From Chryseobacterium daeguense DSM 19388 (GTDB lineage Bacteria > Bacteroidota > Bacteroidia > Flavobacteriales > Weeksellaceae): a stretch of DNA of 64,000 nucleotides. Shown here one piece after another: positions 44,477-50,134 of this stretch. The stretch covers positions 62,001 through 126,000 of the forward strand of contig NZ_AUMT01000008.1 in the NCBI RefSeq assembly GCF_000430825.1. The letters are read 5' to 3'. The notes beneath the pieces were generated by a model. It did no database searches. It had not been told where the DNA came from and worked only from the letters and a program-made list of their open reading frames with translations. Numbering within the stretch: position 1 is the stretch's first letter; every line of letters begins with the position of its first letter. The translations under genes were made by a program, and so were the position numbers.

Positions 44477-45289
44477 TTATTTACTTTTTACAATACCTGA
44501 TAATTCTAGTTTTGCATCTTCAGGAAATCCTGAAAGACCGGGAATATCGTTGTATTCTAAAATCACTTTTTCTCCGTTTTCTGTTTCCAGAACATCAATG
44601 GCAACAATATCTGCTTTGATATTTTCCAGTAACAGTTTTACTTTTTCAATCCATTCTTTTTCCGGCTCAATAATTTGATATTCCTGGGTTAATGAATTGG
44701 CTTTCCAATATTTGCCTTTTCTTTTCATTGCCCAAACTTTATCATTTATTGCCAAATAACGAATGTCATATTTATAGTTAATAAATTTCTCTGTTGTCAC
44801 ATAATCCTGATGAATAAAGAGTAAATCTTTTAATTCTTCCCATTTTTCTTCATTCGAAATCAGACTTTTTCCATATCCACCATGATGATTTCCAACTTTA
44901 ACCACGAAAGGAAATTGAATTGCAAGATTTTTCAATTGAGTGGTACTGGTTGCCACATTAAAATCAATAACAGGTAATCCCAATTTTTTCAATCGATTTA
45001 ACATTGATAATCTTTCATAACCCATCAATAATGTTGATGCTGAATTTACACAAGGAACTCCTGAATATTCAATTAATTCCAAAATGTTCCTATGCTTTGC
45101 TTCCGGATTTATCGCTCCTAATCTCCAAAAGATTACATCCGGTTTGCAAACTCCATCTGTATCGATCACATACAATTCAGAATTTTTTAAAATAAATTCC
45201 GATGTCTGAACTTTTTTCTGAACCACATTAAATCCTGCAAAATAATCTTTCCAGTATTTTTCTCCATTAATGATTAAAATTGTTTTCAT
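44477..45289 (-). CDS. RimK-like ATP-grasp protein
   Basis: 270 aa. Pre-ATP-grasp region VIDTDGVCKPDVIFWRLGAINPEAKHRNILELIEYSGVPCVNSASTLLMGYERLSMLNRLKKLGLPVI followed by the ATP-grasp fold: FPFVVKVGNHHGGYGKSLI (phosphate loop), FINYKYDIRYLAINDKVWAMKRKG, DIVAIDVLETENGEKVILEYNDIPGLSGF. Similar to RimK/glutathione-synthetase-type ligases that add amino acids to peptides or small molecules. Substrate unknown; 20 bases upstream of the second ATP-grasp gene. Confidence 0.83.
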   Translation of the reverse strand: MKTILIINGEKYWKDYFAGFNVVQKKVQTSEFILKNSELYVIDTDGVCKPDVIFWRLGAINPEAKHRNILELIEYSGVPCVNSASTLLMGYERLSMLNRLKKLGLPVIDFNVATSTTQLKNLAIQFPFVVKVGNHHGGYGKSLISNEEKWEELKDLLFIHQDYVTTEKFINYKYDIRYLAINDKVWAMKRKGKYWKANSLTQEYQIIEPEKEWIEKVKLLLENIKADIVAIDVLETENGEKVILEYNDIPGLSGFPEDAKLELSGIVKSK

Positions 45290-45302
45290 AATTTATTTTT
45301 TT

Positions 45303-45385
45303 GGATGGATGCTAGAAGCTGGATGGGGAAGTTAAATTCATACTGTTAAAAAACTTCCATCTTCCATCACCCCGCTTCCAGCTAT
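45303..45385. repeat. GAAGCTGGATGGGGAAGTT...AACTTCC...CCAGC inverted repeat
   Basis: Imperfect palindrome between the YkuK and ATP-grasp genes (GAAGCTGGATGGGGAAGTT and AACTTCCATCTTCCATC...CGCTTCCAGC). Dispersed intergenic repeat of this genome. Confidence 0.55.
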
Positions 45386-45386
45386 T

Positions 45387-45872
45387 TTACACCATCATAT
45401 CAGCACAATTGGAACTTGCGAATGCGTAGGGTTTTGCTTTAAACACATATCCCATTCCCAGAATATATCCCATGGCGTCTTTCAAAGCGACGTTGGATTT
45501 AAAATCAGGATCGGTATTAATGTCTGCGTGTACCTCCATTTCCACATCATAAGTTTCCAGAATAGAGCAAATTGAATAAGCGATTTCTACGGATTTGTTG
45601 ACCTCATTTAACATTCGCTCTTTGATACTGATCTTCTGTATTTCTCTTTCTTTTCTGATAAAGGTAAACGCTCCTTTTCCCTCACGAATAAAGACAACTG
45701 CCGTAGCATAATTAATGGCGTCACCATACACGTGGGAGTCTGATCCCACACACACTTTCAGTCGGTGTCCATTTGCCTGTTCGCGGATGATGGCTTCTTC
45801 TACCAGCTGTGTGATAGAGTTGTGGAAGATTTTTCCAGTCATGTTCTGCCATGTTTGTTGTTGCGTTTCCAT
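45387..45872 (-). CDS. Ribonuclease H-like YkuK family protein
   Basis: 161 aa. KVCVGSDSHVYGDAINYATAVVFIREGKGAFTFIRKE is the RNase H-fold first strand with an acidic residue, followed by MEVHADINTDPDFKSNVALKDAMGYILGMGYVFKAKPYAFASSNCAD, the YkuK/DUF458 signature. RNase H-like nuclease or RNA-binding role is inferred from fold. It lies between the tRNA array and the ATP-grasp genes on the same strand and could be cotranscribed with the array. Confidence 0.87.
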   Translation of the reverse strand: METQQQTWQNMTGKIFHNSITQLVEEAIIREQANGHRLKVCVGSDSHVYGDAINYATAVVFIREGKGAFTFIRKEREIQKISIKERMLNEVNKSVEIAYSICSILETYDVEMEVHADINTDPDFKSNVALKDAMGYILGMGYVFKAKPYAFASSNCADMMV

Positions 45873-46003
45873 TTTTTCTACATCTTTTAAATTTGTTTTG
45901 TTTAAATTTTTATTAATTATTATTTGAATATTAAAGTTCGCAAAGGCGTTTCACTCAGCCAAGAACACAAAGCCTTTTTTCCAATGATGACAGATAATTT
46001 CTG

Positions 46004-46076
46004 TTGATTCATCAGGACTCGAACCTGAACAGCAAGAGTCAAAGTCTTGTGTGCTGACCAATTACACTATGAATCA
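46004..46076 (-). tRNA. tRNA-Gln (TTG)
   Basis: Minus strand: acceptor TGATTCA / TGAATCA (perfect), D arm GTGT...GCAC, anticodon stem CAAGA / TCTTG with loop CTTTGAC, T arm TCAGG TTCGAGT CCTGA, discriminator A. CCA not encoded. Confidence 0.9.
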
Positions 46077-46082
46077 GTTTTG

Positions 46083-46155
46083 TGGAACAGACAGGAATCG
46101 AACCTGTACCTTTAGTTTTTCAGACTAACGTGCAGACCTTCTACACCACTCTTCC
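46083..46155 (-). tRNA. tRNA-Phe (GAA), divergent
   Basis: Acceptor GGAAGAG / CTGTTCC with a G-G mismatch at pair 5, D arm GTGT...GCAC, anticodon stem TTAGT / ACTAA with loop CTGAAAA, T arm ACAGG TTCGATT CCTGT. The D region (TGGTGTAGAAGGTCTGCAC) is unlike ordinary bacterial tRNA-Phe. Confidence 0.78.
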
Positions 46156-46245
46156 AAGCTTTATAAGTAATTGGTAATTAGTAATATTTTTTGCGCGTAG
46201 TTTATTACTCATTGCATATTACTCATTACTTATAATTTTAGGTCT

Positions 46246-46320
46246 GAGAAAAGCTTATCTATATTTATAAACTATGCCTGTTATATTGTAAAGATCTTCT
46301 GCGCTCGACAAACTTTTCTC
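46246..46320 (-). ncRNA. tRNA-array spacer hairpin element A
   Basis: 75 nt, minus strand begins GAGAAAAGTTTGTCGAGCGC and ends GATAAGCTTTTCTC; the ends pair over 14 bases with G-U/A-U changes. Shares the core GTCGAGCGCAGAAGATCTTTA with elements B and C. Could be a degenerate class II tRNA (Ser/Leu-like D region). Confidence 0.6.
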
Positions 46321-46339
46321 TTTTCCATTTAAACCTAGT

Positions 46340-46410
46340 ACTCTATAAGGGAATCGAACCCTTATTTTCTGCTCGAAAGGCAGACGTCCTGAACCGTTAG
46401 ACGAATAGAG
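46340..46410 (-). tRNA. tRNA-Glu (TTC)
   Basis: Acceptor CTCTATT / TATAGAG (last pair T-T), D region CGTCTAACGGTTCAGGAC typical for Glu, anticodon stem TCTGC / GCAGA with loop CTTTCGA, T arm AAGGG TTCGATT CCCTT. Discriminator would be U, which is unusual. Confidence 0.83.
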
Positions 46411-46499
46411 CGTTTTTCTTGTGAATTGTAAATAATCAATTCGCTTTGCTGTCAGTTTAAAATTCACTTACGTAGCAAAATTCACGATTCACTTCTTTG

Positions 46500-46570
46500 A
46501 CCACTAATCAGGAATCGAACCTGAACAACAAGAGTACATTTCCTGCATGCTGCCATTACATTATCAGCGG
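46500..46570 (-). tRNA. tRNA-like, anticodon TGT (Thr), with A33
   Basis: Acceptor CCGCTGA / TTAGTGG (two G-U), D arm ATGT...GCAT, anticodon stem CAGGA / TCTTG, loop AATGTAC, T arm TCAGG TTCGATT CCTGA. Position 33 is A, not the near-universal U. Sequence is close to the tRNA-Gln of this array, so it probably arose from it. Decoding ability is doubtful. Confidence 0.6.
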
Positions 46571-46573
46571 TGT

Positions 46574-46660
46574 TGGTGGAAGTAGTAGGATTCGAACCTA
46601 CTCAGCAATGAAGCAACAGATTTACAGTCTGCCCCGACTCTCCAACTTCGGCGTACTTCC
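46574..46660 (-). tRNA. tRNA-Tyr (GTA), CCA encoded
   Basis: Class II tRNA: acceptor GGAAGTA / TACTTCC (perfect), anticodon loop CTGTAAA, long variable arm, T arm GTAGG TTCGAAT CCTAC, followed by A and CCA. Confidence 0.92.
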
Positions 46661-46745
46661 GGATTTTGAAACTGGTTGATAGTTGCTGGCTGATAGTTTT
46701 TTAGATAACACACAACCCTAACTTTTAGCTTCTAATTTTTAAATT

Positions 46746-46820
46746 GAAGAAAAACAAAGCCTGTCTTAATTTTTTGTTTGATATAAGAACTTCTACGCTC
46801 GACAAACTTTACTTTTCTTC
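46746..46820 (-). ncRNA. tRNA-array spacer hairpin element B
   Basis: 75 nt. Minus strand starts GAAGAAAAGTAAAGTTTGTC and ends GACAGGCTTTGTTTTTCTTC; arms complementary, with changes relative to A and C that keep pairing. Core GTCGAGCGTAGAAGTTCTTA. Confidence 0.6.
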
Positions 46821-46846
46821 GGAACTAATCTCATTTTAGTTATTTG

Positions 46847-46928
46847 AGATGGTTATGGGAGTCAAACCCACTCAGCTTACGCAACGGTTTTGCAGACCGC
46901 CCCGACTCTTCCACTTCGGCGAACCATC
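46847..46928 (-). tRNA. tRNA-Cys (GCA) with class II variable arm
   Basis: Acceptor GATGGTT / AACCATC (perfect), D region CGCCGAAGTGGAAGAGTCGG, anticodon stem GCGGT / ACCGT with loop CTGCAAA, long variable arm, T arm GTGGG TTTGACT CCCAT. The body is nearly that of the neighbouring tRNA-Tyr, while ordinary tRNA-Cys is class I. C56 in the T loop is U. Confidence 0.75.
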
Positions 46929-47010
46929 AGATTTTATGAATAATAAACAATTAGTAATGAGTGAATTTTAAGCTAACTACTAATTTCTAACTTCTCAATT
47001 TTTGAGTTAA

Positions 47011-47079
47011 GAAAAAGCTTGTCTATATATTATATCGTGTTTTTAGCGTAAAGATCTTCTGCTCTCGACAAACTTTTTC
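47011..47079 (-). ncRNA. tRNA-array spacer hairpin element C
   Basis: 69 nt. Minus strand starts GAAAAAGTTTGTC and ends GACAAGCTTTTTC (12 of 13 pairs). Core GTCGAGAGCAGAAGATCTTTA shared with A and B. Confidence 0.6.
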
Positions 47080-47099
47080 CTTTTCTCTTTTGAAACAAT

Positions 47100-47190
47100 T
47101 TAACTTCATGAATGGTAAATAATCAATTAGCTTCGCGGTCAATTTTAAAATTTAACTGTGAAACAAATTCACATTTGACCATTCACTTTT
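47100..47190. repeat. TCAATTCGCTTCG-type spacer repeat
   Basis: ATGAATGGTAAATAATCAATTAGCTTCGCGGTC... and TTCACATTTGACCATTCACTT form a long imperfect palindrome. A related copy lies at 46420-46494. Common dispersed intergenic repeat type. Confidence 0.5.
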
Positions 47191-47193
47191 TCG

Positions 47194-47265
47194 TCTGGAA
47201 AGCAAGATTCGAACTTGCGACCTCCCGCGTCCAAGACGGGTAAACAACCACCGTTATCTTTCCAG
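47194..47265 (-). tRNA. tRNA-Pro (TGG)
   Basis: Acceptor CTGGAAA / TTTCCAG (perfect), short D arm TAAC GGTGGTT GTTT, anticodon stem CCCGT / GCGGG with loop CTTGGAC, T arm GCAAG TTCGAAT CTTGC, discriminator A. Confidence 0.87.
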
Positions 47266-47272
47266 TTTTGCA

Positions 47273-47327
47273 GATTCACTTCAAAATCTTCTCCGAGAGA
47301 CAGTCGGATTGGAAGTTTCCGTGAACC
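47273..47327 (-). ncRNA. 55-nt minimal tRNA-like, anticodon GTC
   Basis: Acceptor GGTTCAC / GTGAATC (7 pairs, one G-U), small hairpin GGAA AC TTCC in place of the D arm, anticodon arm TCCGA CTGTCTC TCGGA (perfect), and no T arm (GAAGATTTTGAA instead). Geometry resembles armless mitochondrial tRNAs; may be a decayed tRNA-Asp. Confidence 0.35.
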
Positions 47328-47332
47328 TTTTG

Positions 47333-47455
47333 TGGTCTATGCAAGATTGTTCATCATCACATATATTTTTTCTTTTGAATTCACGAATGCTTTGCATTTC
47401 GAACTCGCAGTGCCTGAGCGACAGTCAGGCAGATTAGCCATTACATCAATAGACC
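47333..47455 (-). tRNA. tRNA-Asp (GTC) with ~51-nt T-loop insertion
   Basis: Acceptor GGTCTAT / ATAGACC (perfect), anticodon stem CCTGA / TCAGG with loop CTGTCGC, T-stem strands GCGAG and CTTGC pair, but between T-loop TTCGAA and AT lie about 51 extra bases. Without the insert a normal 72-nt tRNA results. Either a disrupted gene or an unusual intervening sequence. Confidence 0.6.
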
Positions 47456-47463
47456 TTTTTTTG

Positions 47464-47537
47464 TGATTCCGACAGGACTCGAACCTGTAACCCTGGGTTT
47501 AGAAAACCCATGCTCTATCCAGTTGAGCTACGGAACC
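47464..47537 (-). tRNA. tRNA-Arg (TCT)
   Basis: Canonical: acceptor GGTTCCG / CGGAATC, TA, GCTC...GAGC, anticodon stem TGGGT / ACCCA with loop TTTCTAA, T arm ACAGG TTCGAGT CCTGT, discriminator A. Confidence 0.93.
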
Positions 47538-47541
47538 TTAG

Positions 47542-47615
47542 TAATCCCAGAAAGATTTGAACTTTCAACCCTTAGTTTAAAAGACTAGTGCTCTAACCAT
47601 TTGAGCTATGAGATT
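47542..47615 (-). tRNA. tRNA-Lys (TTT)
   Basis: Acceptor AATCTCA / TGGGATT, GCTC...GAGC, anticodon stem CTAGT / ACTAA (first pair unpaired) with loop CTTTTAA, T arm GAAAG TTCAAAT CTTTC. Confidence 0.88.
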
Positions 47616-47623
47616 TTCACTTT

Positions 47624-47696
47624 GGGTATCTCCGGGGATCGAACCCTGTTCTCCGGTTCCACAGACCGGCGCTTTACCAAATAAGCTAAAGAAACC
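47624..47696 (-). tRNA. tRNA-His (GTG), divergent
   Basis: Acceptor GGTTTCT / AGATACC (one T-T mismatch), D arm GCTT...AAGC, anticodon stem CCGGT / ACCGG with loop CTGTGGA, T loop TTCGATC, discriminator C. The base before G1 is T, so the His-specific G-1 is not clearly encoded. First tRNA of the array, starting right after a terminator T-run. Confidence 0.78.
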
Positions 47697-47729
47697 ATAA
47701 AAAAAGCGCCTCTTTTTGGGAGGCGCTTT
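47697..47729 (-). terminator. Intrinsic terminator abutting the tRNA array (possible attenuator)
   Basis: AAAGCGCCTC / GAGGCGCTTT stem with a 7-base loop, then TTTTTTTAT on the minus strand, running directly into tRNA-His. It follows a 41-codon ORF. Read-through here would control the array. Confidence 0.75.
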
Positions 47730-47752
47730 ATATTTTTAGACGTGTCAGTTGA

Positions 47753-47878
47753 TTAGCTGACCCATTTATATAAGCACCTTTTTTTCACAAATTCACTATC
47801 AAGAATACATGCAAGTCCCATCGGCTCTTGTCCGTGTTGTCTTGAATACTGATTAGATATGTTATGTAATTGTTTCAT
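47753..47878 (-). CDS. Small ORF (41 aa), possible leader peptide of tRNA array
   Basis: From the ATG at 47878: MKQLHNISNQYSRQHGQEPM..., ending KKRCLYKWVS. A longer frame exists to 47947, but a promoter-like TTACTTTG lies just upstream near 47951-47958, which favours the internal ATG. A GTCAG / CTGAC hairpin overlaps the stop codon, and the terminator at 47697-47729 follows. Not recognised as a known family. Either a small protein or a leader peptide. Confidence 0.5.
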   Translation of the reverse strand: MKQLHNISNQYSRQHGQEPMGLACILDSEFVKKRCLYKWVS

Positions 47879-48204
47879 TATATTCTTATTGTTTAAAACT
47901 GTTTTTTGAAGATTAAAAAACGTGTTGCTTTTAATTTTCGGTTGCAAAGTAAATATGAAATTTTTTAACTCGCAAATTTATTTTTCAATTAAGTATTTGA
48001 AAATCAAATAATTATACTCAAAATTTAGAATGCAGAATTTCTGTCCGCAATACTTTGCAGATGTCTTAAATACCTAAATGACTGTCTCTCATCGGGTTAC
48101 TTATCACGCTTTATTTTCTTATTAATTGTTCATTTGTTATTAAATAATTTTCACTTTTATGGTTATTTTTTTTCATTCTAAATAATTTATGCTCTAAAAA
48201 CACA

Positions 48205-48231
48205 AAAAACGCCCCGATCGTCGAGGCGTTT
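48205..48231 (-). terminator. Rho-independent terminator after 42-aa gene
   Basis: AAACGCCTCGA / CGGGGCGTTT type stem (AACGCC/GGCGTT core) followed by a T-run on the minus strand. Confidence 0.85.
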
Positions 48232-48261
48232 CTGCAGTATTTTGATTAAATTTTTACGGGT

Positions 48262-48390
48262 TTACAGTAAATAATTTTCAAAGCAAGCACATTTCGCCTC
48301 ATCCAATATCATCCATTCATATCCAAACGATCCCTTTATTACCGGGCGATCGCATAGATTTAAACTGATATGTGCTCTTTGTATTGTCAT
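48262..48390 (-). CDS. Small protein, 42 aa
   Basis: MTIQRAHISLNLCDRPVIKG... with C-terminal DEAKCACFENYLL; three Cys (residues about 13, 34 and 36). Not recognised. Supported as a gene by a perfect -7 element TATCTTTG at 48404-48411 with a TTG about 22 bases further upstream, and a strong terminator downstream. Similar size and layout to the 41-aa ORF before the tRNA array. Confidence 0.6.
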   Translation of the reverse strand: MTIQRAHISLNLCDRPVIKGSFGYEWMILDEAKCACFENYLL

Positions 48391-48403
48391 AATTTTATTG
48401 GTG

Positions 48404-48411
48404 CAAAGATA
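48404..48411 (-). promoter_or_regulatory. Promoter -7 element (TATCTTTG) of 42-aa gene
   Basis: Perfect TAnnTTTG on the minus strand, 13 bases before the ATG, with a TTG at about -33 spacing (GTTGTCAACA near 48434). Confidence 0.6.
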
Positions 48412-48528
48412 AAGGTTTTTCTTTTATTGTTGACAACTGTAAAAACTATAAGCTGATATTTTCAGTTACCTAAAGTTTTAAATAATCTTATTCTTTAATT
48501 TTGTTCAAATAATATAGCTGGTAAATTT

Positions 48529-49086
48529 ATGTTGAAAACTTATTCAATTGTTATTCATCCTCAAGATTCAATTATTGAACTTTTTAAAACCTTTAAAAGT
48601 AAATTGTACGATACAATCGGAACTTATGGAAGTTGTAATTCAATTGCTCATATAACTATTTTAGAATTTGAAGCAACGGACGAGGAATTGAAATATATCA
48701 TTGAAAAACTTATAATGATTACTCAAAAACAAGTATCATTCAACACAATATTTGATAAAGTTATTTGTTCCGATTCATCAAAATCAATAATCGTTTTACC
48801 TTGTAAGAGTGGAAATGAGATTTTTAAAAAACTATTACGAAATGTCCGCCAAAAAATTAATGGATATAACAATAAATCTAATGCTCATTTAACTATTGGT
48901 AGAAAACTTAAACCTGAACAACTGATAAAGTCAAAAGACCTTTTTCGAGACGTCAAATTTGATTTTCATTGTAATCAAATTGCTGTAAGAAGGTTTAGTC
49001 CAAGTATCGGACAGTTTGAAATAATACAAAAATTTCCTTTTTACGGAAAACCGGATAATATTCAACAATTATCTTTCGGATTTTAA
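48529..49086 (+). CDS. 2H phosphoesterase (2'-5' RNA ligase/LigT-like)
   Basis: 185 aa with two H-x-T motifs, AHITILEF (about residue 41) and AHLTIGRK (about 121), the catalytic signature of the 2H superfamily that opens 2',3'-cyclic phosphates or joins 2'-5' ends of RNA/tRNA. Spacing and flanking strands fit LigT. Divergent from the 42-aa gene. Together with cREC and the exonucleases nearby it points to RNA end processing. Confidence 0.8.
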   Translation: MLKTYSIVIHPQDSIIELFKTFKSKLYDTIGTYGSCNSIAHITILEFEATDEELKYIIEKLIMITQKQVSFNTIFDKVICSDSSKSIIVLPCKSGNEIFKKLLRNVRQKINGYNNKSNAHLTIGRKLKPEQLIKSKDLFRDVKFDFHCNQIAVRRFSPSIGQFEIIQKFPFYGKPDNIQQLSFGF

Positions 49087-49111
49087 TATTTTAAATCTAA
49101 ATTCACATAAT

Positions 49112-50134
49112 TTAATTCCTAAACATTCTATTTCTTCCCGTTTTATACCTCGAAATATCTTTCAAAATAACCTCATCATCGGGATTAAAATGTTTTAGCT
49201 CATTCACAATTTCCGAACGGGTTGAAATTTTTTCCGAAATAATTTCGTAGGCGATATTTCTTGTTGTATTTTGAAGTTTCGGATCTTTTTTAAATTCGTG
49301 CTTCATTGCTTCAAGGTAAGTAATCTTTTTATCAGAAGGAGTTTTATGATATAATTCCTGTATCTGCTGATCGAGTTTTTTCACATCAAAAATATTAGCA
49401 AAATAATTGTTCAGACAATTGAATGCATCGCGATCTTCTTCCCAGCCTTTCAACAGAATTTTCTGGGCTTCATCCGGCATCTCCATTTTTTTACGGTAAA
49501 TTAATGAACCTTTTACCATCTGATTGTTGTTTACATAATCGTCCACAACCATTTGATAATAAGTATTTGCATTTTTAACATCATTAATTTGTCTGTAAAG
49601 GTCCCCTACTTTTTCTTTCTGTTCAAGCTCTTTATATAAATCGATTGCTTTTCTGTACTGTCTGGCTTTTTCATAACAATGGGCTGCTTCGGATTTGTTT
49701 TTCAGCTTTTTAAGATAAATTACAGCAGCTTCATTATAAAAACCTCCGTCTTCCAGAGTTTTTGCGCCACGGTAATTGTCACGGAGCAGGTTTATATATA
49801 CTTTTGCGGCTCTTTTATAATCTTTTTCATTGATGTATTTTTGAGCCAGATCTTTATATTTGGTTCTAATCTTGTCGAAAAGAGAAGCTTCGAGATAAAA
49901 ATTTCCTCCGCCGTTTATGCCTCTTCGACCCGACGAATTTTTCTCTTTTTCTTTCTTTTCCAATTGTGTAAGAACTCCTAAAATGATCAAAGCAACGATC
50001 GCAAAAATCACCAAAGTCCCGATAACACTCCAGAAGCTCTGATGGAAAAGCTGCGCCAAAATCCCGATCACCTTAATGATCACCAGAATAAAAAATGCCG
50101 CCATGAACTTGTCTATAAACTTCTGCCTATTCAT
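49112..50134 (-). CDS. TPR-containing membrane protein of MoxR/vWA cluster
   Basis: 340 aa. Two N-terminal membrane segments (AAFFILVIIKVIGILAQLF and FWSVIGTLVIFAIVALIILGVL), then TPR-like helices (YKDLAQKYINEKDYKRAAKVYINLL, EAAVIYLKKLKNKSEAAHCYEKARQYRKAIDLYKELEQKEK, VGDLYRQINDVKNANTYYQMV). Last gene of the ternary-system operon; its start overlaps the upstream gene by 8 bases. Probably a scaffold. Confidence 0.72.
   Translation of the reverse strand: MNRQKFIDKFMAAFFILVIIKVIGILAQLFHQSFWSVIGTLVIFAIVALIILGVLTQLEKKEKEKNSSGRRGINGGGNFYLEASLFDKIRTKYKDLAQKYINEKDYKRAAKVYINLLRDNYRGAKTLEDGGFYNEAAVIYLKKLKNKSEAAHCYEKARQYRKAIDLYKELEQKEKVGDLYRQINDVKNANTYYQMVVDDYVNNNQMVKGSLIYRKKMEMPDEAQKILLKGWEEDRDAFNCLNNYFANIFDVKKLDQQIQELYHKTPSDKKITYLEAMKHEFKKDPKLQNTTRNIAYEIISEKISTRSEIVNELKHFNPDDEVILKDISRYKTGRNRMFRN

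Noticed and set aside
46255..46467. 70-codon ORF in the tRNA array
   Set aside because: It overlaps tRNA-Glu and spacer element A; its reading is explained by those RNAs.
47215..47466. 83-codon plus-strand ORF
   Set aside because: Runs antisense through tRNA-Pro, the minimal tRNA-like element and tRNA-Asp; not coding.
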